DNA from: Bugula neritina
Lineage: Eukaryota > Bryozoa > Gymnolaemata > Cheilostomatida > Bugulidae
Length of the DNA: 64,000 nucleotides
Assembly: GCA_964035545.1 (NCBI GenBank)
Contig: OZ037765.1
Location: 15,246,698 to 15,310,697 of the forward strand
Direction: 5' to 3'
Under the pieces are notes generated by a model. The model ran no database searches and was not told the DNA's origin. It saw only the letters and a program-made list of their open reading frames with translations. The position numbers and the translations under genes were made by a program. This document shows positions 44,901 to 61,351 of the stretch, in pieces (within the stretch, counting starts at the first letter, position 1; the number at the start of each line of letters is the position of its first letter).

Positions 44901-44906
44901 AACACA
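44901..44906. other. Right copy of candidate target-site duplication
   Basis: aacaca follows ctaactgtg directly and then continues as ordinary satellite (ctgaaatatactgc). This is the partner of the copy at 42345-42350. Confidence 0.6.
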
Positions 44907-45894
44907 CTGAAATATACTGCAAAACACTGAAATACACTGTAACATACTGAAATACAGTGTAACATACTGAAATATACTGCAACACACTGCAACATACTGA
45001 AATACGCTGTAACATACTGAAATACACTGCAACATACTACAACATATTGAAATACACTGCAACACATTGAAATATACTGCAACACACTGAAACATACGGC
45101 AACATATTGGAATATACTGCAACACATTGAAATATACCGCAACATACTGAAATATGCTGTAGCACACTGAAATACTTTGCAACTCACTATAATATAGTGT
45201 AATATACAGAAATGTACTGTAACATACTGAAATATACTGCAACATACTGAAATATACTGCAACACACTGCAACATGCTGAAATACGCTGTAACATACTGA
45301 AATACACTGCAACATACTACAACACATTGAAATACACTGCAACACATTGAAATATACTGCAACACACTGAAACATACGGCAACATATTGAAATATACTGC
45401 AACAAATTGAAATATACCGCAACATACTGAAATATGCTGTAGCACACTGAAATACACTGCAACCAACTATAATATAGTGTAATATACAGAAATGTACTGT
45501 AACATAGTGAAATATACTGTAACCTACTGAAAGATACTGCAACATACTGAAGTACACTGCAACATACTGCAACATACTGAAATACACTGGAACATATTGA
45601 AATACACTACAACACATTGAAATATACTGCAACACACTGAAACGTACAGCAACATACTGAAATATACTGCGACACATTGAGATATACTGCAACATAGTTA
45701 AATATAATGCAAGATACTGCGACATACTGAAATACACTGTGACATACTGAAATACCCTGCAACATACTGCAACATACTGGAATACACTGCAACACATTGA
45801 AATAAACCGCAACATACCTAAATATACGGTAATATACTGAAATATACTGTAACACATCAAAAAACATTGCAACATACTGCAACATACTGAATTA
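44907..45894. repeat. Satellite flank right of the transposon, with 280-bp duplication
   Basis: The satellite begins with the unit that follows the empty site in related copies (ctgaaatatactgcaaaacac). The variant ctataatatagtgtaatatac occurs at 45187 and 45467, so a segment of 280 bp is locally duplicated. Elsewhere (for example near 9237, 29866, 35948, 59858) this variant appears once. From about 45,607 the block is collinear with 59,999 onward (offset 14,392). Confidence 0.8.
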
Positions 45895-48800
45895 CGCTGT
45901 AACATATTGAAATACGCTCCAACACATTGAAAGATACTGCAACATACTGAAACATACGGCAACATACTGAAATATACTGCAACACATTGAAGTATACTGT
46001 AATATACAGAACTGTACTGTAAAATACTGAGACATACGACAACATACTGAAATACACTGCAACATACTGCAACATACTGCAACATACTGAATTACACTGT
46101 AACATATTCAAATACACTGCAATACATTTAAATTTACTGCAACACACTGAAACATACTGCAACATACTGAAATATACTGCAACATACTGAAATATACTGC
46201 AACATACTGCAACATACTGAAATACACTGTAACATACTGAAATACGCTGCAACATACTGCAACATACTGAAATACACTGGAACATATTGAAACACACTAG
46301 AACACATTGAAATATACTGCAACACACTGAAACATACGGCAACATACTGAAATATACTGCGACACATTGAAATATACTGCAACATAGTCAAATATAATGC
46401 AAGAGACTGTAACATTCTGAATTACACTGTAATATACTGAAATATACTTCAACATACTGAAACATACCTAAAATTATTGAAATATACTGAAATACAGTGT
46501 AGGATATTGAAATACGCTGCAACAATTTTGAATATACAGCAACATACCGAATTATATGGTCACCTACTGAAATATGTTGCAAACTACTGAAATATACTGC
46601 AACATACTGCAACATAATGAAATATACTATAACACACTGGAATTAACTGCAAAATACTGAAATATACTGTAACATACTGAAACATACTGCAACATACCGA
46701 AATAACTGTAACATACTGAAACATACTGCAAGATACTGCAATGTACTGAAATACACTGTAACATACTGAAATACACTGCAACATACTGCAACATACTGAC
46801 ATACACTGGAACATACTGAAATACACTGCAACATACTACAACATACGGAAATACACTGTAACCTACTGAAATATGCTGTAGCACACTGAAATATACTGCA
46901 ACATACTGAAATATAATGCAAGTTGCTACAACATACTGAAATACACTGTGACATACTGAGATACACTGCAACATACTGCAACATACTGCAACATACTGAA
47001 ATACACTGTAACATATTGAAATACACGGCAACACCTTGAAATATGTTGCAATACACTGAAAGATACGGCAACATACTGAAATATACTGCGACACATTGAA
47101 ATATACTGCAGCATACTGAAATATGCTGGAGCATACTGAAATACACTGCAAGATAGTCAAATATAATGCAAGAGACTGTAACATTCTGAATTACACTGTG
47201 ACATACTGAAATACACTGCAACATACTGCAACATACTGCAACATACTGCAACATACTGAAATACACTGTAACATTATGAATTACACTGCAAAACATTGAA
47301 AAAAACTGCAACATACCGAAATATATGGTAAACTACTGAAATATACTGTAACACATTGAAAAAAACTGCAACATACTGAAATATACTGTAACATACTGAA
47401 ACATACTGCAGCATACTGAAATATGCTGTAGCATACTGAAATATACTGTAACACACTGTAATATACTGCAACATACTGCAACATACTGACATACATAGAA
47501 CATACTGAAATACACTGCAACATATTACAACATACTGAAACACACTGTAACCTACTGAAATATGCTGTAGCACACTGAAATATACAGCAACATACTGAGA
47601 TATAATGCAAGTTACTACAACATACTGAAATACAATGTGACATACTGAGATACACTGCAACAGCTTGAAATATACTGCAACACACTGAAAGATACGGCAA
47701 CATACTGAAGTATACTGCGACACATTGAAATATACTGCAGCATACTGAAATACTCTGTAGCATACTGAAATATACTGTAACACACCGAAATATACTGCAA
47801 CATACTGAAATACATTGTAACATACTGAAATACACTGCAACATACTGAAATACACTGTAACATACTGAAATATACTGCAACATACTGCAACATACCGAAA
47901 TACACTGTAACATACGGAAATACACTGCAACATACTGCAACATACTGAAATACACTGGAACATATTGAAACACACTACAACACATTGAAATATACTGCAA
48001 CACACTGAAACATACAGCAATATACCAAAATATACTGCGACACATGGACCTATACTGCAACATAGTTAAATATAATGAAAGATACTGCAATATTCTGAAA
48101 TACACTGTGACATACTGAAATACACTGAAACATATTGCAACATACTGCAACATACTGCAACATACTGCAACATACTGAAATACACTGTAAAATATTGAAG
48201 TGCACTGCAACACATTGAAATATACTGCAACACACTGAAATATACGGCAACATACTGAAATATACTGCAACACATTGAAATATACTGCAACATAGTCAAA
48301 TATAATGCAAGATACTGTAACATTCTGAAATACACTGTGACATACTAAAATACATTGCAACATACTGCTACATACTGCAACATACTGCAACATATTGAAA
48401 TACACTGTCACATATTGAAGTACACTGCAACACATTGAAATATACTGCAACACACTGAAACATACGGCAACATACTGAAATATACTGCAACACATTGAAT
48501 TATACTGCAACATACTGAAATATGCTGTAGTATACTAAAATACACTGCAACACAGGGAAGTATACTGTAAAATACAGAAATATACTGTAACATACTGAAA
48601 CATATGTCAAAATACTGAAATGTACTGCAACATGCTGAAATATATTGCAACATACTGAATAACACTGTAACATACTCAATTACACTGCAACAAACTGCAA
48701 CATACTGAACTACGCTGTAACATATTGAAATACGCTCCAACACATTGAAAGAAACTGCAACATACCTAAATATACGATAATATACTGAAATATACTGTAA

Positions 48801-51800
48801 CACATTAAAAAACATTGCAACATACTGAAACATGCTGTAGCACACTGAAATACACTGCAACATACTGAAATACACTGTAAAATACTGAAATACACCGCAA
48901 CATACTGCAACATACTGAAATACACTGTAACCAACTGGAATATGCTGTAGCACACTGAAATATACTGCAACATACTGAAATATAATGCAAGTTACTACAA
49001 CATACTGAATTACACTGCAACACATTGAAATAAACCGCAACATACCTAAATATACGATAATATACTGAAATATACTGTAACACAATGAAAAACATTGCAA
49101 CATGCTGAAACATGCTGTAGCACACTGAAATACACTGCAACATACTGAAATACACTGTAAAATACTGAAATACACTGCAACATACAGCAACATACTGAAA
49201 TACACTGTAACCTACTGAAATACACTGCAACATACTACAACATACTGAAATACACAGTAACATTATAAATTACACTGCAACACATTGAAAAATAACTGCA
49301 ACATACCGAAATATATGGTAAACTACTGAAAGATACTGTAACACATTGAAAAAAACTGCAACATACTGAAATATACTGTAGCACACTGAATTATACTGCA
49401 ACATACTGAGATATAATGCAAGTTACTACAACATACTGAAATACACTGTGACATACTGAGATACACTGCAACAGCTTGAAATATACTGCAACACACTGAA
49501 AGATACGGCAACATACTGAAGTATACTGCGACACATTGAAATATACTGCAGCATACTGAAATACTCTGTAGCATACTGAAATATACTGTAACACACTGAA
49601 ATATACTGCAACATACTGAAATACATTGTAATATACTGAAATATACTGCAACATACTGAAATACACTGTAACATACTGAAATATACTGCAACATACTGCA
49701 ACATACCGAAATACACTGTAACATACTGAAATACACTGCAACATACTGCAACATACTGAAATACACTGGAACATATTGAAACACACTACAACACATTGAA
49801 ATATACTGCAACACACTGAAACATACAGCAATATACCAAAATATACTGCGACACATTGACATATACTGCAACATAGTTAAATATAATGCAAGATACTGCA
49901 ATATTCTGAAATACACTGTGACATACTGAAATACACTGCAACATACTGCAACATACTGCAACATACTGCAACATACTGCAACATACTGCAACATACTGCA
50001 ACATACTGAAATACACTGTAAAATATTGAAGTGCACTGCAACACATTGAAATATACTGCAACACACTGAAAGATACGGCAACATACTGAATTATACTGCG
50101 ACACATTGAAATATACTGCAGAATACTGAAATATGCTGTAGCATACTGAAATATACTGTAACACACTGAAATATACTGCAACACACTGCAACATACTGAA
50201 ATACACTGTGACATACTGAAATACACTGCAACTTATTACAACATATTGAAATACACTGCAACACAATAAAATATACTGCAACACACTGAAACATACGGCA
50301 ACATATTGAAATATACTGCAACACATTGAAATATTCCGCAACATACTGAAATATGCTGTAGCACACTGAAATACACTTCAACCAACTGCAACATACTGAA
50401 ATACACTGGAACATATTGAATTACACTACAACACATTGAAATATACTGCAACACACTGAAACATACAGCAACATACTGAAATATACTGCGACACATTGAG
50501 ATATACTGCAACATAGTTCACTATAATGCAAGATACTGCAACATACTGAAATACACTGCAACACATTGAAATAAACCGCAACATACCTAAATATACGGTA
50601 ACATACTGAAATATACTGTAACACATTGAAAAACATTGTAACATACTGAAACATACTGAAATATGCTGTAGCACACTGAAATACACCGCAATTCACTGAA
50701 AAATAGTGTAATATACGGAAATGTACCGTAACATACTGAAATATACTGTAACAGACTGAAATGTACTGTAACACACTGAAATATACTGCAACATGCTGAA
50801 ATACACTGTAACATACTGAAATAAACTGCAACATACTGCAACATATCAAAATACACTGTAACAAACTGAAACACACTCCAACATACTACAACATACTGAA
50901 ATACACTGTAACATATTGAAATACATCGCAACACATTGAAATATACCGCAACATACTGAAATATGCTGTAGCACACTGAAATACACTTCAACATACTGCA
51001 ACATACTGAAATACAATGGAACATATTGAAATACACTACAACACATTGAAATATACTGCAACACACTGAAATATACAGCAACATACTGAAATATACTGCG
51101 ACACATTGAGATATACCGCAACATAGTTAAATATAATGCAAGATACTGCAACATACTGAAATACACTCTGACATACTGAAATACACTGCGACACATTGAA
51201 ATAAACCGCAACATACCTAAATATACGGTAACATACTGAAATATACTGTAACACATTGAAAAACATTGTAACATACTGAAACATACTGAAATATGCTGTA
51301 GCACACTGAAATACACCGCAATTCACTGAAAAATAGTGTAATATACGGAAATGTACCGAAACATACTGAAATAAACTGTAACAGACTGAAATGTACTGTA
51401 ACACACTGAAATATACTGCAACATGCTGAAATACACTGTAACATACTGAAATAAACTGCAAAATACTGCAACATACCAAAATACACCGTAACAAACTGAA
51501 ATACACTCCAACATACTACAACATACTGAAATATACTGTAACATATTGAAATACATCGCAACACATTGAAATATACTGCAACATACCGAAATATATGGTA
51601 AACTACTGAAATATACTGTAACACATTGAAACCTACCGCAAAATACTAAAATACACTGCAACACATTGAAGTATACTGTAATATATAGAAATGTACTGTA
51701 AAATACTTAAACATACGACAACATACTAAAAAATATACTGCAACATACTGAATTACACTGCAATATACTGAAATATACTTCAACATACTGAAACATACCT

Positions 51801-53200
51801 AAAATTATTGAAATATACTGAAATACAGTGTAGGATATTGAAATACACTGCAACAATTTTGAATATACAGCAACATACCGAATTATATGGTCACCTACTG
51901 AAATATGTTGCAAACTACTGAAATACACTGCAACATACTGCAACATAATCAAATATACTGTAACACACTGGAATAAACTGCAAAATACTGAAATATACTG
52001 TAACATACTGAAACATACTGCAACATACCGAAATATACTGCGACACATTGAAATATACTGCAACATGGTTAAATATAATGCAAGATACTGCAACATTCTG
52101 AAATACACTGTGACATACTGAAATACACTGCAACATACTGCAACATACTGCAACATACTGCAACATACTAAAATGCACTGTAAAATATTGAAGTGCACTG
52201 CAACACATTGATATATACTGCAACACACTGATATATACGGCAACATACTGAAATATACTGCAACACATTGAAATATACTGCAACATAGTCAAATATAATG
52301 CAAGATACTGCAACATTCTGAAATACACTGTGACATACTGAAATACACTGCAACATACTGCAACATACTGCAACATACTGAAATACACTGTCACATATTG
52401 AAGCACACTGCAACACATTGAAATATACTGCAACACACTGAAACATACGGCAACATACTGAAATATACTGCAACGCATTGAAATATACTGCAACATACTG
52501 AAATATGCTGTAGTATACTGAAATACACTGCAACACATTGTAGTACACTGTAATATACAGAAATGTACTGCAACATACTGAAACATATGTCAACATACTG
52601 AAATGTACTGCAACATGCTGAAATATATTGCAACATACTGAAATACACTGTAACAAACCCAATTACACTGCAACAAACTGCAACATACTGAATTACGCTG
52701 TAACATATTGAAATACGCTCTAACACATTGAAAGAAACTGCAACATACCTAAATATACGATAATATACTGAAATATACTGTAACACATTGAAAAACATTG
52801 CAACATACTGAAACATGCTGTAGCACACTGAAATACACTGCAACATACTGAAATACACTGTAAAATACTGAAATACACTGCAACATACTGCAACATACTG
52901 AAATACACTGTAACCTAGTGAAATACACTGCAACATACTACAACATACTGAAATACACTGTAACATTATGAACTACACTGCAACACATTAAAAAATACTG
53001 CAACATACCGAAATATATGGTAAACTACTGAAATATACTGTAACACATTTAAAAAAACTGCATCATACTAAAATATACTGTAACACACTGAAATATACTG
53101 CAAAACACTGAAATACATTGTAACATACTGAAATACACTGTAACATGCTGAAATATACTGCAACACACTGCAACATGCTGAAATACGCTGTAACATATTG
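45895..53200. repeat. 7.29-kb HOR unit, copy A
   Basis: This unit matches the next block at offset 7,291 from about 45,900 to 50,287 with almost no differences (C at 49,238 against A at 56,529 is one). The match continues at offset 6,511 and then 6,491 because the next copy lacks 780 bp and later 20 bp. It contains aattttgaat at 46524 and 51855, gacatacatagaac at 47488, and a one-base loss gaaataactgtaac near 46704 that marks this HOR type. Confidence 0.88.
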
Positions 53201-56200
53201 AAATACGCTCCAACACATTGAAAGATACTGCAACATACTGAAACATACGGCAACATACTGAAATATACTGCAACACATTGAAGTATACTGTAATATACAG
53301 AACTGTACTGTAAAATACTGAGACATACGACAACATACTGAAATACACTGCAACATACTGCAACATACTGCAACATACTGAATTACACTGTAACATATTC
53401 AAATACACTGCAATACATTTAAATTTACTGCAACACACTGAAACATACTGCAACATACTGAAATATACTGCAACATACTGAAATATACTGCAACATACTG
53501 CAACATACTGAAATACACTGTAACATACTGAAATACGCTGCAACATACTGCAACATACTGAAATACACTGGAACATATTGAAACACACTAGAACACATTG
53601 AAATATACTGCAACACACTGAAACATACGGCAACATACTGAAATATACTGCGACACATTGAAATATACTGCAACATAGTCAAATATAATGCAAGAGACTG
53701 TAACATTCTGAATTACACTGTAATATACTGAAATATACTTCAACATACTGAAACATACCTAAAATTATTGAAATATACTGAAATACAGTGTAGGATATTG
53801 AAATACGCTGCAACAATTTTGAATATACAGCAACATACCGAATTATATGGTCACCTACTGAAATATGTTGCAAACTACTGAAATATACTGCAACATACTG
53901 CAACATAATGAAATATACTATAACACACTGGAATTAACTGCAAAATACTGAAATATACTGTAACATACTGAAACATACTGCAACATACCGAAATAACTGT
54001 AACATACTGAAACATACTGCAAGATACTGCAATGTACTGAAATACACTGTAACATACTGAAATACACTGCAACATACTGCAACATACTGACATACACTGG
54101 AACATACTGAAATACACTGCAACATACTACAACATACGGAAATACACTGTAACCTACTGAAATATGCTGTAGCACACTGAAATATACTGCAACATACTGA
54201 AATATAATGCAAGTTGCTACAACATACTGAAATACACTGTGACATACTGAGATACACTGCAACATACTGCAACATACTGCAACATACTGAAATACACTGT
54301 AACATATTGAAATACACGGCAACACCTTGAAATATGTTGCAATACACTGAAAGATACGGCAACATACTGAAATATACTGCGACACATTGAAATATACTGC
54401 AGCATACTGAAATATGCTGGAGCATACTGAAATACACTGCAAGATAGTCAAATATAATGCAAGAGACTGTAACATTCTGAATTACACTGTGACATACTGA
54501 AATACACTGCAACATACTGCAACATACTGCAACATACTGCAACATACTGAAATACACTGTAACATTATGAATTACACTGCAAAACATTGAAAAAAACTGC
54601 AACATACCGAAATATATGGTAAACTACTGAAATATACTGTAACACATTGAAAAAAACTGCAACATACTGAAATATACTGTAACATACTGAAACATACTGC
54701 AGCATACTGAAATATGCTGTAGCATACTGAAATATACTGTAACACACTGTAATATACTGCAACATACTGCAACATACTGACATACATAGAACATACTGAA
54801 ATACACTGCAACATATTACAACATACTGAAACACACTGTAACCTACTGAAATATGCTGTAGCACACTGAAATATACAGCAACATACTGAGATATAATGCA
54901 AGTTACTACAACATACTGAAATACAATGTGACATACTGAGATACACTGCAACAGCTTGAAATATACTGCAACACACTGAAAGATACGGCAACATACTGAA
55001 GTATACTGCGACACATTGAAATATACTGCAGCATACTGAAATACTCTGTAGCATACTGAAATATACTGTAACACACCGAAATATACTGCAACATACTGAA
55101 ATACATTGTAACATACTGAAATACACTGCAACATACTGAAATACACTGTAACATACTGAAATATACTGCAACATACTGCAACATACCGAAATACACTGTA
55201 ACATACGGAAATACACTGCAACATACTGCAACATACTGAAATACACTGGAACATATTGAAACACACTACAACACATTGAAATATACTGCAACACACTGAA
55301 ACATACAGCAATATACCAAAATATACTGCGACACATGGACCTATACTGCAACATAGTTAAATATAATGAAAGATACTGCAATATTCTGAAATACACTGTG
55401 ACATACTGAAATACACTGAAACATATTGCAACATACTGCAACATACTGCAACATACTGCAACATACTGAAATACACTGTAAAATATTGAAGTGCACTGCA
55501 ACACATTGAAATATACTGCAACACACTGAAATATACGGCAACATACTGAAATATACTGCAACACATTGAAATATACTGCAACATAGTCAAATATAATGCA
55601 AGATACTGTAACATTCTGAAATACACTGTGACATACTAAAATACATTGCAACATACTGCTACATACTGCAACATACTGCAACATATTGAAATACACTGTC
55701 ACATATTGAAGTACACTGCAACACATTGAAATATACTGCAACACACTGAAACATACGGCAACATACTGAAATATACTGCAACACATTGAATTATACTGCA
55801 ACATACTGAAATATGCTGTAGTATACTAAAATACACTGCAACACAGGGAAGTATACTGTAAAATACAGAAATATACTGTAACATACTGAAACATATGTCA
55901 AAATACTGAAATGTACTGCAACATGCTGAAATATATTGCAACATACTGAATAACACTGTAACATACTCAATTACACTGCAACAAACTGCAACATACTGAA
56001 CTACGCTGTAACATATTGAAATACGCTCCAACACATTGAAAGAAACTGCAACATACCTAAATATACGATAATATACTGAAATATACTGTAACACATTAAA
56101 AAACATTGCAACATACTGAAACATGCTGTAGCACACTGAAATACACTGCAACATACTGAAATACACTGTAAAATACTGAAATACACCGCAACATACTGCA

Positions 56201-59200
56201 ACATACTGAAATACACTGTAACCAACTGGAATATGCTGTAGCACACTGAAATATACTGCAACATACTGAAATATAATGCAAGTTACTACAACATACTGAA
56301 TTACACTGCAACACATTGAAATAAACCGCAACATACCTAAATATACGATAATATACTGAAATATACTGTAACACAATGAAAAACATTGCAACATGCTGAA
56401 ACATGCTGTAGCACACTGAAATACACTGCAACATACTGAAATACACTGTAAAATACTGAAATACACTGCAACATACAGCAACATACTGAAATACACTGTA
56501 ACCTACTGAAATACACTGCAACATACTAAAACATACTGAAATACACAGTAACATTATAAATTACACTGCAACACATTGAAAAATAACTGCAACATACCGA
56601 AATATATGGTAAACTACTGAAAGATACTGTAACACATTGAAAAAAACTGCAACATACTGAAATATACTGTAGCACACTGAATTATACTGCAACATACTGA
56701 GATATAATGCAAGTTACTACAACATACTGAAATACACTGTGACATACTGAGATACACTGCAACAGCTTGAAATATACTGCAACACACTGAAAGATACGGC
56801 AACATACTGAAGTATACTGCGACACATTGAAATATACTGCAGCATACTGAAATACTCTGTAGCATACTGAAATATACTGTAACACACTGAAATATACTGC
56901 AACATACTGAAATACATTGTAATATACTGAAATATACTGCAACATACTGAAATACACTGTAACATACTGAAATATACTGCAACATACTGCAACATACCGA
57001 AATACACTGTAACATACTGAAATACACTGCAACATACTGCAACATACTGAAATACACTGGAACATATTGAAACACACTACAACACATTGAAATATACTGC
57101 AACACACTGAAACATACAGCAATATACCAAAATATACTGCGACACATTGACATATACTGCAACATAGTTAAATATAATGCAAGATACTGCAATATTCTGA
57201 AATACACTGTGACATACTGAAATACACTGCAACATACTGCAACATACTGCAACATACTGCAACATACTGCAACATACTGCAACATACTGCAACATACTGA
57301 AATACACTGTAAAATATTGAAGTGCACTGCAACACATTGAAATATACTGCAACACACTGAAAGATACGGCAACATACTGAATTATACTGCGACACATTGA
57401 AATATACTGCAGAATACTGAAATATGCTGTAGCATACTGAAATATACTGTAACACACTGAAATATACTGCAACACACTGCAACATACTGAAATACACTGT
57501 GACATACTGAAATACACTGCAACTTATTACAACATATTGAAATACACTGCAACACAATAAAATATACTGCAACACACTGAAATATACAGCAACATACTGA
57601 AATATACTGCGACACATTGAGATATACCGCAACATAGTTAAATATAATGCAAGATACTGCAACATACTGAAATACACTCTGACATACTGAAATACACTGC
57701 GACACATTGAAATAAACCGCAACATACCTAAATATACGGTAACATACTGAAATATACTGTAACACATTGAAAAACATTGTAACATACTGAAACATACTGA
57801 AATATGCTGTAGCACACTGAAATACACCGCAATTCACTGAAAAATAGTGTAATATACGGAAATGTACCGAAACATACTGAAATAAACTGTAACAGACTGA
57901 AATGTACTGTAACACACTGAAATATACTGCAACATGCTGAAATACACTGTAACATACTGAAATAAACTGCAAAATACTGCAACATACCAAAATACACCGT
58001 AACAAACTGAAATACACTCCAACATACTACAACATACTGAAATATACTGTAACATATTGAAATACATCGCAACACATTGAAATATACTGCAACATACCGA
58101 AATATATGGTAAACTACTGAAATATACTGTAACACATTGAAACCTACCGCAAAATACTAAAATACACTGCAACACATTGAAGTATACTGTAATATATAGA
58201 AATGTACTGTAAAATACTTAAACATACGACAACATACTAAAAAATATACTGCAACATACTGAATTACACTGCAATATACTGAAATATACTTCAACATACT
58301 GAAACATACCTAAAATTATTGAAATATACTGAAATACAGTGTAGGATATTGAAATACACTGCAACAATTTTGAATATACAGCAACATACCGAATTATATG
58401 GTCACCTACTGAAATATGTTGCAAACTACTGAAATACACTGCAACATACTGCAACATAATCAAATATACTGTAACACACTGGAATAAACTGCAAAATACT
58501 GAAATATACTGTAACATACTGAAACATACTGCAACATACCGAAATATACTGCGACACATTGAAATATACTGCAACATGGTTAAATATAATGCAAGATACT
58601 GCAACATTCTGAAATACACTGTGACATACTGAAATACACTGCAACATACTGCAACATACTGCAACATACTGCAACATACTAAAATGCACTGTAAAATATT
58701 GAAGTGCACTGCAACACATTGATATATACTGCAACACACTGATATATACGGCAACATACTGAAATATACTGCAACACATTGAAATATACTGCAACATAGT
58801 CAAATATAATGCAAGATACTGCAACATTCTGAAATACACTGTGACATACTGAAATACACTGCAACATACTGCAACATACTGCAACATACTGAAATACACT
58901 GTCACATATTGAAGCACACTGCAACACATTGAAATATACTGCAACACACTGAAACATACGGCAACATACTGAAATATACTGCAACGCATTGAAATATACT
59001 GCAACATACTGAAATATGCTGTAGTATACTGAAATACACTGCAACACATTGTAGTACACTGTAATATACAGAAATGTACTGCAACATACTGAAACATATG
59101 TCAACATACTGAAATGTACTGCAACATGCTGAAATACACTGTAACAAACCCAATTACACTGCAACAAACTGCAACATACTGAATTACGCTGTAACATATT

Positions 59201-59691
59201 GAAATACGCTCTAACACATTGAAAGAAACTGCAACATACCTAAATATACGATAATATACTGAAATATACTGTAACACATTGAAAAACATTGCAACATACT
59301 GAAACATGCTGTAGCACACTGAAATACACTGCAACATACTGAAATACACTGTAAAATACTGAAATACACTGCAACATACTGCAACATACTGAAATACACT
59401 GTAACCTAGTGAAATACACTGCAACATACTACAACATACTGAAATACACTGTAACATTATGAACTACACTGCAACACATTAAAAAATACTGCAACATACC
59501 GAAATATATGGTAAACTACTGAAATATACTGTAACACATTTAAAAAAACTGCATCATACTAAAATATACTGTAACACACTGAAATATACTGCAAAACACT
59601 GAAATACATTGTAACATACTGAAATACACTGTAACATGCTGAAATATACTGCAACACACTGCAACATGCTGAAATACGCTGTAACATACTG
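53201..59691. repeat. 7.29-kb HOR unit, copy B with internal deletions
   Basis: This is the tandem partner of the preceding unit. Landmarks are aattttgaat at 53815 and 58366, gacatacatagaac at 54779, and gaaataactgtaac near 53996. Sequence equivalent to about 50,288-51,067 of copy A is absent at about 57,577, a clean 780-bp loss. Both 780 and the later 20-bp loss are multiples of the 20-bp unit, so the register is kept. Confidence 0.88.
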
Positions 59692-61351
59692 AAATACACT
59701 GCAACATACTACAACACATTGAAATACACTGCAACACATTGAAATATACTGCAACACACTGAAACATACGGCAACATATTGAAATATACTGCAACACATT
59801 GAAATATACCGCAACATACTGAAATATGCTGTAGCACACTGAAATACACTGCAACCCACTATAATATAGTGTAATATACAGAAATGTACTGTAACATAGT
59901 GAAATATACTGTAACATACTGAAAGGTACTGCAACATACTGAAGTACACTGCAACATACTGCAACATACTGAAATACACTGGAACATATTGAAATACACT
60001 ACAACACATTGCAATATACTGCAACACACTGAAACGTACAGCAACATACTGAAATATACTGCGACACATTGAGATATACTGCAACATAGTTAAATATAAT
60101 GCAAGATACTGCGACATACTGAAATACACTGTGACATACTGAAATACCCTGCAACATACTGCAACATACTGGAATACACTGCAACACATTGAAATAAACC
60201 GCAACATACCTAAATATACGGTAATATACTGAAATATACTGTAACACATCAAAAAACATTGCAACATACTGCAACATACTGAATTACGCTGTAACATATT
60301 GAAATACGCTCCAACACATCGAAAGATACTGCAACATACTGAAACATACGGCAACATACTGAAATATACTGCAACACATTGAAGTATACTGTAATATACA
60401 GAACTGTACTGTAAAATACTGAGACATACGACAACATACTGAAATACACTGCAACATACTGCAACATACTGCAACATACTGAATTACACTGTAACATATT
60501 CAAATACACTGCAATACATTTAAATTTACTGCAACACACTGAAACATACTGCAACATACTGAAATATACTGCAACATATCGAAGTATATTGTAATATACA
60601 GACGTGTATTGTAACATACTGAAACATACGGAAAGCTACTGGAATATACTTCAACATACTGAATTATACTGCAACATACCGCAACATACTGAATTACACT
60701 GTAACATACTGAAATACACTGCAACACCTTGAAATAAACCGCAACATACCTAAATATACGATAATATACTGAAATATACTGTAACACATTGAAAAACATT
60801 GCAACATACTGAAACATGCTGTAGCACACTGAAATACACTGCAACATACTGAAATACACTGTAAAATACTGAAATAAACTGCAACATACTGCAACATACT
60901 GAAATACACTGTAACCTACTGAAATATGCTGTAGTAAACTGAAATATACTGCAACATACTGAAATATAATGCAAGTTACTACAACATACTGAAATACACT
61001 GTGACATACTTAAATACACTGCAACATACTGCAACATACTGCAACATACTGAAATACACTGTAACACATTGAAATACACTGCAACACCTTGAAATATACT
61101 GCAACACACTGAAAGATACAGCAACATACTGAAATATACTGCGACACATTGAAATATACTGCAGCATAGTGAAATATGCTGTAGCATACTGAAATATACT
61201 GTAACACACTGTAATATACTGCCACATACTGCAACATACTGACATACACTAGAACATACTGAAATACACTGCAACATACGGCAACATACTGAAACACACT
61301 GTAACCTACTGAAATATGCTGTAGCACACTGAAATATACTGCAACATACTG
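59692..61351. repeat. Mixed, more diverged satellite segment
   Basis: This is a satellite patchwork. The part at 59,999-60,480 follows the right flank of the transposon (offset 14,392). The part at 60,579-60,690 carries the rare tcgaagtata/cagacgtgta variant shared only with 42,081 onward. At 61,241 the sequence reads gacatacactagaac, without the one-base loss seen in the seven gacatacatagaac copies. Confidence 0.75.

Noticed and set aside
44798-45307. Minus-strand frame crossing from the array into the transposon's right end
   Set aside because: It is open because of the satellite. The part inside the transposon shows no domain and simply reads across the inverted repeat.
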